Source of the DNA: Muscardinus avellanarius
Lineage: Eukaryota; Chordata; Mammalia; Rodentia; Gliridae
NCBI GenBank assembly: GCA_963383645.1
Contig: OY726566.1
Coordinates: forward strand, 92,130,029-92,194,028
Length of the DNA: 64,000 nucleotides
Direction: 5' to 3'
This document shows, piece after piece, positions 23,489-32,170 of this stretch. The position numbers and the translations under genes were made by a program. Position 1 is the stretch's first letter, and each line of letters begins with the position of its first letter. Below the pieces are notes generated by a model. That model had not been told where the DNA came from and did not search any database. It saw only the letters and a program-made list of their open reading frames with translations.

Positions 23489-24971
23489 CGACTTCCGGGA
23501 AGATGGCGACGGAGGAAAGCGGCACTTACAAGTCCTGCTAACAATCCAACTCTACTACCACAAAACCAGCGCCTTTCAGAGCCAGAAAACACCACCAGCA
23601 AAAAAATAAAAACGGTAACTACAAGGGACAGAGAAAAAGGGCTGGAAAAACAAGACACCAGAGAAAAACCAGCCCGAAGTGCCGCGCCCGCGCGGCGCGG
23701 AGCGGCCAGAGCCGCAGCGCGGATTGGGGGGAGCCGCAGAGTGGAGCGGCCTGCCGCGTAGTGGAACCGCCAGAGCGGCTGGAGTGACCAGACCCGCGGT
23801 GCAGAGCAGCCGAAGCCACGGTTCAGAGCAGCCGAGCAGAGCGGCCAGAACAGCCAAGCGGAGTGGCCAGAACAGCCAAGCGGAGTGGCCAGAACAGCCG
23901 GAGCAGCCAGAGCCGCAGCCCGGATTGGCTGGAGCGGCGGCGCGGAGTGGCCGGAGCCGCAGAGTAGAGCGGCTGGAGCAGTCGGAGCGGAGCGGCCAGA
24001 ACAGCTGAGCTGAGCGGCTAGAGCAGCCGAGCAGAGCGGCCAGAACAGCCGGAGCGGAGTGGCCAGAACAGCCGGAGCAGCCAGAGTCGCGTCGCGGAAC
24101 GGCCGGAGCGGCCGGAGTGGCCAGACCCGCGGTGCAGAGCAGCCAGAGCCGCGGCGCAGAGCGGCCGGAGCGGCGCGGCCTACATCTCCCCTAGCAGCAC
24201 CAGGCTCCAGAGAGGAGGGAGACTCAAAACAGAGCTCAAATCCAGAGAGGAGGTACTTTGGCCTCGCGGCCTAGGACGCAGAAGCAGTGTCTTACTGCTG
24301 GCGGCAGCGGTGAGTTCACCTGACGACCCTAGACCAATCCACTCAACCAGCCACCAGGCGCCTGAGAGGAGGGGTGGACAGCGAGCCGAGGTGAGCAGGT
24401 GCTGAACAGCCGGGCGGCAGTCAGCAGTTTTGTTGGTGCAGGGAACATCTAAAACTCCCAAGGGCCGGGCACAGCACAACTGGCAAGGACTCAGAGCGGA
24501 GTTCAAAACCAGAGAAGAAATACGCCATATCACGGCCGAGGGCGTGGCAGTGGTGCCAAATTGCCAGTGGCGGCAGCAGTGAATCCATCGAGTTCACTAC
24601 AGCTCCATCAGCGCACTCAATAACCGTGAGTCAAATTGCGGCCCCTAGGGGAGAAATCCCAGTTCTGCACTCCCAGGGACTCGCGCAGATAGTCTCCCTG
24701 GGTCGGAGATTTTAGCAGTGCAGCCCAGTGGGGGAGTGGCAGTGGCAGAGATATCATACCATAGTCACAACTCCCCACTGGAGAACGCCCAACTTGGCAC
24801 TCCCCACGGTCTAAGCAGCCTTAATTGACTCCCTGGGTCTGAGACTTTGTGATACAACCCAGTTAAGGAGTAGTGGTGACAGAGATACCACAGACACGAG
24901 ATCCAGAGCATCTTAAGTGAACTCGTAGTGACTCAGGGAAGAACCCAGAGAAGGCACAAACTTCCAAAATC
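23489..24971 (+). promoter_or_regulatory. L1 5' UTR and internal promoter
   Basis: About 1.48 kb upstream of ORF1. The first 25 bases contain ACTTCCGGGAAG (ETS-like) directly followed by AAGATGGCG, the YY1 motif that fixes transcription starts in primate L1s. It is GC-rich over its first 700 bases, with a degenerate tandem array (GAGCGGCCAGAACAGCC-like units, about 23800-24180), and carries two further internal duplications between 24180 and 24900. Presence of this whole region shows the element is not 5'-truncated. Confidence 0.82.
23800..24180. repeat. GC-rich degenerate tandem array in L1 5' UTR
   Basis: Units resembling GAGCGGCCAGAACAGCC and GGAGCAGCCAGAGCCGC recur many times with small length changes, alternating between 'GAGC(A/G)GAGC(G/A)GCC' and 'CCGGAGC' spacers. 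Seen directly; the unit boundaries are approximate. Confidence 0.85.
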
Positions 24972-25889
24972 ATGGGAAAGAGAAATAACAATGGAGCAGT
25001 GAATGCCAACAACCCCACAACATCAGAATCCGATAACACAGAAACCCAAAGATCTCTAGAAGATCAAATTAGGAAAATAACTTTAGAAATAATAGAGGAC
25101 TTTCGAAAAGAATTTAGAGAGAGTCAAAAAGAGATAAAGGATGCAATTAATGAAGTAAAGGCCTCAATTCAAAGTATAAACAACAGATTAGACCACATGG
25201 AGAATAGAATCTCGCTTCTTGAAGATGATCATTCTAAAAATGAACGCATAGTTTCTAATTTAGAAAAAAAAACCCGACAGCAGGAATCTGACATTGAAGA
25301 AATATGGGCCCATTTCAAGAGAGCTAACCTAAGAATAATTGGAATAGAGGAGGGAAAAGAAGGTGAAACCAAAGGGATCAACAATCTCTTCAAGGAAGTA
25401 ATAGCAGAAAATTTTCCAAACATAGAGCAAGAGGTCGATACACAGGTCCAGGAAACTTATAGAACTCCCTTTAGACAGGATCAGAGAAGAGGATCCCCAC
25501 GCCACATAATTGTCAAAATGACTAATGTGGAAGCCAAGGAGAGAATCTTAAAGGCAACAAAAACAAAAGGCCACGTGACATACAGAGGCAAACCAATTAG
25601 AATCACTCCAGACTTCCCAAACCAAGTTATGAAAGCCAGAAGGGCTTGGAGTAACATATTCCAAACTCTGAAAGAAAATAACTTCCAGCCAAAAATTTCC
25701 TACCCAGCAAAACTATCCATCAAATTAGATGGGGAAATAAGAAGCTTCCATGACAAACAGCAACTGAAGGAATTTATGTCTTCAAAACCAGCGCTAGAGA
25801 AAATACTCAAGGAGATTAACTGCAAAGAGGAAATGGGTAATACACGCCAGAACCAAAGAAACAAGAATTCCCATCCAACTGACAACTAA
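24972..25889 (+). CDS. L1 ORF1p, RNA-binding nucleic acid chaperone
   Basis: 305 codons, intact. ORF1p coats L1 RNA in the cytoplasm as a homotrimer and acts as a nucleic acid chaperone during reverse transcription. In order: a short polar N-terminus (1-25), a heptad-rich coiled coil (about 26-112), an RRM-like domain starting at NLRIIGIEE (about 119 to 195), and a C-terminal domain (about 198-281) with the family phrases RGKPIRITPDF (205-215), ARRAW (222-226) and SYPAKLSI (243-250). Human ORF1p is 338 aa, so the coiled coil is shorter here. The ATG in CAAAATCATGG opens the frame after upstream stops. It is in the same reading frame as ORF2 but separated by stops in the 45-bp spacer. No frameshift or premature stop is seen. 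Family identity is secure; activity is untested. Confidence 0.95.
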   Translation: MGKRNNNGAVNANNPTTSESDNTETQRSLEDQIRKITLEIIEDFRKEFRESQKEIKDAINEVKASIQSINNRLDHMENRISLLEDDHSKNERIVSNLEKKTRQQESDIEEIWAHFKRANLRIIGIEEGKEGETKGINNLFKEVIAENFPNIEQEVDTQVQETYRTPFRQDQRRGSPRHIIVKMTNVEAKERILKATKTKGHVTYRGKPIRITPDFPNQVMKARRAWSNIFQTLKENNFQPKISYPAKLSIKLDGEIRSFHDKQQLKEFMSSKPALEKILKEINCKEEMGNTRQNQRNKNSHPTDN

Positions 25890-25934
25890 GCAAAGAAGAA
25901 TAAACAGTATCTTAAACAGAAATAAGATCTTAAC

Positions 25935-28900
25935 ATGTTGGGAATTAAAAATTATCTCTCTATAATCACACTGAATGTAAACGGCCTCAACTCCCCAATA
26001 AAAAGACATAAAGTGGCAAAATGGATTAAAAGCCAGAATCCATCCATCTGCTGCTTACAAGAAACACACCTTACAAGTAAAGATAGGAACAAACTCAAGG
26101 TAAAGGGCTGGAGCAAGGTAATCCATGCTAATGGCACTCGAAGACAAGCAGGATTAGCAACTATGATATCAGACAAGTTAGACTTCAAACCCAAACTTAT
26201 TAGAAGAGACAAAGAAGGTCACATCTTACTGGTAAAAGGAATAGTCCAGCAAGAGGAAATAACAATAATCAACATCTATGCCCCAAACATAGGGGCAGCT
26301 ACTTTCATAAATCAAACTCTCTGTGATATGAAGTCACACATAAATCCCAACACAATAATACTGGGAGACTTCAACACACCTCTCACAATACTAGACCGAT
26401 CGTCCAGACAAAGGGTCAGTAAAGATGTCTCAGAACTAAAGAACACCATTAACCAAATGGACCTGTTGGACACATATAGAATATTTCACCCAACTACAGC
26501 AGAGTTTACATTTTTCTCAGCTGCTCATGGAACCTTCTCCAAAATAGATCACATCCTGGGACACAAAATGAGCACTAGCAAATTTAAAAAATGTTACATA
26601 CTTCCCTGTGTCATTTCAGACCATAATGGAATGAAACTAGAAATCAACTATAAGAAGACCCAGAGAAACAACATAAACATGTGGAGACTGAACACCACAC
26701 TTCTGAATGAAGAATGGGTCATAGAAGATGTAAGAGGTGAAATCAAGAAATTTCTAGAAACAAATGAAAATAAAGAAACAACGTATCAAAACCTCTGGGA
26801 CACTTTGAAGGCAGTATTAAGAGGAAAATTTATAGCACTGAGTGCTCACATAAGAAAAACAGAAAATTCTCAAATAAATAGCCTTATGACACACCTCAAA
26901 GCCCTTGAAAAGCAGGAACAATTGAACCCCAAAGCCAGCAGAAGTCGGGAAATTATTAAAATTAGAGCAGAAATTAACGAAATAGAGAATAAAAAAACAA
27001 TACAGAAAATCAACAAAACCAAAAGCTGGTTTCTTGAAAAAATTAACAAGATTGATAAACCACTAGCCAACCTAACTAAGAAAAAGAGAGAATCAACCCA
27101 AATTATGAAGATAAGGGATGAAAAAGGAGACATTACTACTGACAGCGTAGAAATCCAGAGGATTATCAGAAACTACTTTGAAAAACTATACTCCAACAAA
27201 ATGGAAAATCTGGAGGAAATCGACAACTTCCTAGATAAATACAACCTTCCTAAACTGAGTCAAGAAGATAGAGAACACTTAAACCAACCAATAACAATCA
27301 AAGAGATTGAAATAGCAATAAAGAGCTTACCATCAAAGAAAAGCCCAGGACCAGATGGTTTCCCAAGTGAATTCTATAAAACCTTTATAGGAGAACTAAT
27401 CCCAATACTACTCAAACTATTTCGGGAAATAGAAAAAACCGGGACTCTCCCAAATACATTCTATGAAGCCAACATCACACTAATACCCAAACCGAATAAA
27501 GACAGTTCAAGGAAGGAAAACTACAGGCCTATATCTCTGATGAACTTGGATGCAAAACTATTAAACAAAATACTAGCAACACGCATTCAAAACCACATCA
27601 AGAAAATCATTCACCATGACCAGGTAGGGTTCATCCCAGGGATGCAAGGCTGGTTCAATATACGAAAATCAATCCATGTAATTCATCATATAAACAGAAT
27701 CAAAGACAAAAACCACATGATCATCTCAATAGATGCTGAAAAAGCATTTGATAAAATTCAACATCCATTTATGATAAAAACACTGCAGAGAATTGGAATA
27801 GAAGGAACATATCTCAACATTATTAAGGCAATCTACAATAAGCCCACTGCCAACATCATATTAAATGGGGAAAAACTTCAAGAATTCCCCCTAAAAACTG
27901 GAACGAGACAAGGATGTCCACTATCACCACTTCTCTTCAATATAGTACTAGAGACTCTAGCCAGAGCAATAAGGCAAGAAAAGGAAATCAAAGGAGTACA
28001 AATAGGAAAAGAAGAACTTAAGCTTTCACTATTTGCAGATGACATGATACTATATTTAGAAAACCCAACAAACTCAACCAAAAGGCTTATAGAACTGATC
28101 AACAAATTCAGCAAAGTATCTGGATACAAAATCAATCTTAAAAAATCAGAAGCTTTCCTGTACACCAACCATAAATCCACTGAAAAAGAAATTCAGAAAA
28201 CACTTCCACTCAGGATCTCCCACAAAAAAATAAAATACCTAGGAATAAACTTGACCAAGGAGGTAAAAGATCTCTACAAAGAAAATTATAAAACACTGAA
28301 AAAAGAAATCGAAGAAGATCTTAGAAGATGGAAAGACCTTCCATGTTCATGGATTGGCAGAATAAATATCATTAAAATGGCCATCCTCCCAAAAGTGATC
28401 TACAGATTTAATGCAATGCCCATTAAACTACCAAGATCATTCCTCACAGACATAGAAAAATCAGTCCTTAAATTTATCTGGAATAACAAAAAGCCCAGAA
28501 TAGCCAAGGTAGTTCTCAGCAACAAAAACCATGCAGGAGGAATCACAATACCTGACTTTAAACTATACTACAAAGCCATTGTAATAAAAACAGCATGGTA
28601 CTGGCAAAAGAACAGATATATAGACCAGTGGAGCAGAATAGAAGACCCAGAAACAAGTCCACACACTTTCAGCCAATTGATTTTTGACAAAGAGGCCAAA
28701 AACATACACTGGAAAAAAGATAGCCTCTTCAACAAATGGTGTTGGCAAAACTGGTTAACCATATGCAGAAAATTGGATGTTAATCCCACTTTTTCACCCT
28801 GTACAAAAGTCAACTCACGATGGATCAAAGACTTGGAAATTAAACCAGAGACTTTGAAGCTCCTTGAAGAGGGCATAGGTCCAACACTACAACACATAGG

Positions 28901-29762
28901 CACAGACAAACATTTCCTCAACAAGACCCCAAAGGCACAGCAAATTAAAAGGAGAATCAATACATGGGATTGCATGAAACTGAAGAGCTTCTGTTCAGCA
29001 AAGGAAACTATCAAGAATCTCAATCGAGAGCCAACAGAATGGGAGAAGATTTTTGCCACCTACACCACTGATAGAGGACTAATATCTAGAATATACAGAG
29101 AACTCAAGAAACTCAACACTAAGAAAACAAAACATCCAATAACAAAATGGGCAAATGAACTAAATAGACACTTCACAAAAGAAGAAATTCAAATGGCCAA
29201 TAAATGCATGAAAAAATGCTCAACATCACTGGCAATCAGAGAGATGCAAATCAAAACTACCCTAAGATTTCACCTAACTCCAACTAGAATGGCCATCATT
29301 CAAAACACGAACAACAACAGATGCTGGCGAGGATGTGGAGAAGTGGGAACTCTAAGACATTGTTGGTGGGATTGCAAATTAGTGCAACCACTTTGGAAAA
29401 CAGTATGGAGAATCCTCAGAAGAATGGGAACAAATCTACCATTTGATCCAGCAATACCACTGTTGGGTATCTACCCAAAAGAAAAGAAACCAAACTACCA
29501 AACTAATCCATGTGTATCTATGTTCATAGCTGCACAATTCACCATAGCCAAACTATGGAACCAGCCAAGATGTCCATCAACAGACGAATGGATTACAAAA
29601 CTGTGGGATATGTACACAATGGAATTTTACTCAGCCATCAAAAAAAACTCAATTACATCATTTTCAGGGAAATGGATGGAACTGGAGGACATTATGCTAA
29701 GTGAGATTAGTCAGGCACAAAAAATAAGAAATCAGATGCTTTCCCTAATATGTGAGAGTTAG
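25935..29762 (+). CDS. L1 ORF2p, endonuclease and reverse transcriptase
   Basis: 1275 codons, the same length as human ORF2p, uninterrupted. It nicks chromosomal DNA at T-rich sites and reverse transcribes L1 RNA from the nick (target-primed reverse transcription). The apurinic-type endonuclease domain (1-239) keeps N14, E43, Y115, D145, N147, T192, D205 and the SDH triad S228-D229-H230. The reverse transcriptase active site is FADD at 700-703, with D702 and D703 in place. The C-terminal cysteine motif is C1130-X3-C1134-X7-H1142-X4-C1147. These residue numbers agree with the human protein, a strong sign that no hidden indel exists. Translation probably follows termination and re-initiation after ORF1. 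All residues checked are intact, so the protein could be active; that is inference. Confidence 0.97.
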   Translation: MLGIKNYLSIITLNVNGLNSPIKRHKVAKWIKSQNPSICCLQETHLTSKDRNKLKVKGWSKVIHANGTRRQAGLATMISDKLDFKPKLIRRDKEGHILLVKGIVQQEEITIINIYAPNIGAATFINQTLCDMKSHINPNTIILGDFNTPLTILDRSSRQRVSKDVSELKNTINQMDLLDTYRIFHPTTAEFTFFSAAHGTFSKIDHILGHKMSTSKFKKCYILPCVISDHNGMKLEINYKKTQRNNINMWRLNTTLLNEEWVIEDVRGEIKKFLETNENKETTYQNLWDTLKAVLRGKFIALSAHIRKTENSQINSLMTHLKALEKQEQLNPKASRSREIIKIRAEINEIENKKTIQKINKTKSWFLEKINKIDKPLANLTKKKRESTQIMKIRDEKGDITTDSVEIQRIIRNYFEKLYSNKMENLEEIDNFLDKYNLPKLSQEDREHLNQPITIKEIEIAIKSLPSKKSPGPDGFPSEFYKTFIGELIPILLKLFREIEKTGTLPNTFYEANITLIPKPNKDSSRKENYRPISLMNLDAKLLNKILATRIQNHIKKIIHHDQVGFIPGMQGWFNIRKSIHVIHHINRIKDKNHMIISIDAEKAFDKIQHPFMIKTLQRIGIEGTYLNIIKAIYNKPTANIILNGEKLQEFPLKTGTRQGCPLSPLLFNIVLETLARAIRQEKEIKGVQIGKEELKLSLFADDMILYLENPTNSTKRLIELINKFSKVSGYKINLKKSEAFLYTNHKSTEKEIQKTLPLRISHKKIKYLGINLTKEVKDLYKENYKTLKKEIEEDLRRWKDLPCSWIGRINIIKMAILPKVIYRFNAMPIKLPRSFLTDIEKSVLKFIWNNKKPRIAKVVLSNKNHAGGITIPDFKLYYKAIVIKTAWYWQKNRYIDQWSRIEDPETSPHTFSQLIFDKEAKNIHWKKDSLFNKWCWQNWLTICRKLDVNPTFSPCTKVNSRWIKDLEIKPETLKLLEEGIGPTLQHIGTDKHFLNKTPKAQQIKRRINTWDCMKLKSFCSAKETIKNLNREPTEWEKIFATYTTDRGLISRIYRELKKLNTKKTKHPITKWANELNRHFTKEEIQMANKCMKKCSTSLAIREMQIKTTLRFHLTPTRMAIIQNTNNNRCWRGCGEVGTLRHCWWDCKLVQPLWKTVWRILRRMGTNLPFDPAIPLLGIYPKEKKPNYQTNPCVSMFIAAQFTIAKLWNQPRCPSTDEWITKLWDMYTMEFYSAIKKNSITSFSGKWMELEDIMLSEISQAQKIRNQMLSLICES

Positions 29763-30683
29763 GGAGAAATGGGTCATACTTTTAACTCTGTTTACATTGT
29801 CTTTGGATATACAATTTTTTTTTATTTTTTAGGGAGTTTATTTACCCTTTTGTTGCCTGTGCAATTGAAATCATATCCAAGAAATCACTTCCAATTTCAA
29901 TGTTGTGAGGTTTTATGACCCAGATTTTCTTCTAAAAGCTTATAGTATTAAGATTTATATTTAGGTCTTTTATCTATTTTGAGTTAATATTTGTATATGT
30001 GTTAGGTAACGGTCCAATTTTATTCTTTTTCATTTATTATTATTTTTCAACAATATTTGGTTAAAAGACTAGTATTTCCTCCACCAAAACTTCATGGAAA
30101 CCTTGTCAAAAATAACTTGACAATGTATGGAAGAATTTATCTCTAGGCTTTTATTTAGCTCCAATGGTTTATATATCTGCCTTTAGAACAGTACTACACT
30201 GTTTCAATTATTGTAGCTTTATATGGTTTGAAATCAGAAAATATACATCTTCTAGCTTTGTTCTTCTTTGAGATTGTTTTGGGTATCTAGAGTCCATATT
30301 CCATATCAGGATAGATTTTTTCTGAAAAATAAATAAATAAATGTATGATAGTTTTACCTAAAAAAAAAAGAAAAAAATATTCTCTGGTAAGAAAGAAAGC
30401 AAAAAGAAATATTGAAATGTTATCTTTAAGTCATCAAGAGTTTGGTACCAGACAAATGAAACTGTTATGTGAGATTATCAATGTTAATATTGTATAAATT
30501 GCTATAATACTAGATGTCAACTACTAAGCCAAGCATGGGAAGGAGGGATGGGGAGGGAATGGGGTGGGGATTGGGTAGGGGCTAACTGGGCGATATGTGC
30601 ATGTATGTCTACAAAAGTATTTTCTTTATACCACTATGATGTATGAATACATTGCACCAATAAAAAATAAATTAAAAAAAAAA
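29763..30683 (+). other. L1 3' UTR with G-rich tract and poly(A) signal
   Basis: Begins after the ORF2 stop. A polypurine stretch at 30537-30581 with runs GGG, GGGG, GGG, GGGG, GGGG fits the G-quadruplex-forming tract typical of mammalian L1 3' UTRs. AATAAA occurs at 30659-30664 and again at 30666-30671, followed by a 10-A run (30674-30683) that marks the element's own 3' end. The same terminal ~135-190 bp appear as truncated copies at 4214-4404 and 40691-40827, confirming what this family's 3' end looks like. Confidence 0.8.
29830..30330 (-). repeat. Inverted old-L1 ORF2 segment inside the L1 3' UTR
   Basis: Reads as the reverse complement of worn L1 ORF2: TTTTGTTGCCTGTGCAATTG, CAGATTTTCTTCTAAAAGC, TTTTGAGTTAATATTTGTAT and TCTAGCTTTGTTCTTCTTTG are familiar antisense-L1 phrases in the right order. 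It is far more diverged than the host element. The typical 3' UTR resumes near 30430. Confidence 0.75.
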
Positions 30684-31113
30684 GAAATTCAGAAAACACA
30701 ATAGGTTTGAAAAAAAAAAAAAAAGAATCTAAGCCATCTAAAGATATGTCTAAGGCAACTTCCTCCAGGGACTAGGAATGTAGGTGATTGTTATTAAGCT
30801 GTATAATCTGACACACAGAAACTTGTTGGAGGTTTTATGTAACCAATTTTCATGGCAAAATGATCCAGATAAACTGGTCGTCTAGACAAGCGGAGGCGGG
30901 CTAAGTGAGACTGAGCTTTGGTTACTCAACTGAGATAATTCAGTAGAATTTTGCAAATCGGACCTACAACTATTTTGAAATATCTACACAAAGATTTGGT
31001 AAGGTTTCTTTGCTTTCCATGTCGCTCTTACAGAGCATTTCTTCCTGTGAGGTGCTTCAGCATCAGTTCAGGCTGCCGTGGCAAAACACACCTTTATCAA
31101 ATATTAAGTCCAA

Positions 31114-31314
31114 GCCAGGCGTGGTGGCACACGCTTGTAATCCCTGCGCTTGGGAGGCAGAGACAGTAGGATCGCACAGGTTCGTAGCCAGACTCACTGG
31201 CTTAAGAAACCCTGTTTCCAAATAAAAAATATAAAATAGGTTTGGGAGTGTAGCCCAGAGGCGGAAGGGTTCCATCTCTAGTATCACCCCCCCACACACA
31301 CACACACACACACA
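31114..31314 (+). repeat. B1-ID composite SINE with (CA)n tail
   Basis: GCCAGGCGTGGTGGCACACG head, CCCTGTTTCCAAATAAAAAA linker, GGGAGTGTAGCCCAGAGGCG ID half, and a (CA)n tract (31293-31314) in place of the A-tail. Lies within the transduced flank. Confidence 0.93.
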
Positions 31315-31330
31315 AAGTCAATTTTAAATC

Positions 31331-31508
31331 AGATGTGGTCAAGCATGCCTGTAATCCCAGTACTTGGGAGGCTGAGACAGAAGGATCACAGGTTTGATGT
31401 CAGCCTCAGCGCTTTAGTGAGACGCTGTTTCAAAATAAAAAAAAATAAAAAGGTCTGAGGGTATAGTTCAGAGGTAGAATGATCCTTGGTTCAATCCCCC
31501 CCCCCTTC
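31331..31508 (+). repeat. B1-ID composite SINE
   Basis: CATGCCTGTAATCCCAGTAC head, GTGAGACGCTGTTTCAAAAT linker and GGTCTGAGGGTATAGTTCAG ID half, ending TTCAATCCCCCCCC. The extreme 5' end is worn. Lies within the transduced flank. Confidence 0.9.
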
Positions 31509-31716
31509 AGAAAAATCTGACATTGAATTGTGGAGTTAGGGAAATTCTAAAATGCAGAACGTTTTTTCTTTAAATCTTAGATTTGGCATTCGGTTGGATT
31601 TAAAGCTAAAGAAAGTGTGTCTTTTGAAATTTACTAGGAAAATGGACATTCACTGAAAGTTCAACATGGGAATATCTTGTAGAAATACATCTTTTAATTC
31701 TCAATAAAAAATAATA

Positions 31717-31847
31717 GCCGGGCATGATGTTGCATGTCTGTAATCCTAGTACTTGGGAGGCAGAGATAGTAGGATTACAATTTTGAGGAAAGCCTCAGCA
31801 ACTTAATAAGACCATGTTTAAAAAAAAAAAAAAGAAATAAAATAAAA
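31717..31847 (+). repeat. SINE, B1 half with A-rich tail
   Basis: GCCGGGCATGATGTTGCATG head through CTTAATAAGACCATGTTT, followed by an A-rich run instead of the ID half. Lies within the transduced flank. Confidence 0.88.
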
Positions 31848-32041
31848 GCTGGGCGTGGTGGCACACACTTGTAATCCCTGTGCATGGGAGGCAGAGAAAG
31901 GAGGATCACGCAGGTTCGAAGCCAGCCGCGCTGGTTTAAGAGACCCTGTTTCCAAATAAAAATATAAAATAGGTCTGGGAGTGTAGCCCGATGAAGGGTT
32001 TCCAGGAACCCCAGTACCACCAAAAAAAAAAAAAAAAAAAA
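31848..32041 (+). repeat. B1-ID composite SINE whose A-tail ends the insertion
   Basis: GCTGGGCGTGGTGGCACACA head, CGCAGGTTCGAAGCCAGCC middle, GGTCTGGGAGTGTAGCCCG ID half, and AACCCCAGTACCACC followed by the 21-A run 32022-32042. It has no target duplication of its own: the only flanking duplication is shared with the L1 5' end. Confidence 0.92.
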
Positions 32042-32052
32042 AGAGGGTGTGG
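32040..32052. repeat. L1 target-site duplication, right copy
   Basis: AAAGAGGGTGTGG, identical to 23476-23488. Its first As merge with the A-tail. Confidence 0.88.
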
Positions 32053-32170
32053 CCACCCCCATTTTGCAGATAAAGAAGTGGCCTCAGGGAGGGTTGAGTA
32101 ATTGCCCAAGCTCTGTATTTAATGCAGATCTGACTCCAGAGCCTTTAATTTCAGCCTTCAGTATGCTGCT
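32053..32170 (-). repeat. MIR, right half (split by L1 insertion)
   Basis: CCCCATTTTGCAGATAAAGAAG, GCCTCAGGGAGGGTTGAG, TAATTGCCCAAGCTCTG and CAGATCTGACTCCAGAGCC: the second half of a reverse-strand MIR whose first half ends at 23488. Confidence 0.87.

Larger units (their letters stand above)
30684..32021 (+). other. Transduced 3' flank of the source L1
   Basis: After the L1 A-tail come 26 bp, a second A-run (30710-30724), about 390 bp of unique sequence (30725-31113), two SINEs, about 200 bp more unique sequence (31509-31716), two more SINEs and the final A-run. None of it continues the host MIR, so it travelled with the L1. It should be present elsewhere in the genome, beside the source copy. 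Confidence 0.7.
23489..32039 (+). mobile_element. Full-length L1 plus 3'-transduced flank
   Basis: One insertion of about 8.55 kb is bounded by the 13-bp duplication. Order: 5' UTR (23489-24971), ORF1 (24972-25889), 45-bp spacer with stops, ORF2 (25935-29762), a 3' UTR containing an inverted old-L1 segment, the L1 polyadenylation signal and A-tail (30659-30683), then about 1.3 kb of non-L1 DNA carrying four SINEs, ending in a 21-base A-run that abuts the right duplication. The host MIR resumes immediately after. Seen directly: the duplication, the split MIR and the intact frames. Inferred: a single retrotransposition event with 3' transduction. The alternative is several nested insertions that happen to share one boundary. 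Confidence 0.85.

Noticed and set aside
23679..24274. Upstream forward frames of 109 and 71 codons in the L1 5' UTR as real small proteins
   Set aside because: They translate the GC-rich tandem array into Ala/Arg/Gly/Ser-rich sequence and change frame with each unit-length change.
26870..29059. Reverse-strand frames of 87-163 codons inside L1 ORF2
   Set aside because: Antisense shadows of the ORF2 coding sequence.
30674..30683. Taking the L1 insertion to end at its own A-tail
   Set aside because: No target duplication is found there, and the host MIR does not resume until 32053.
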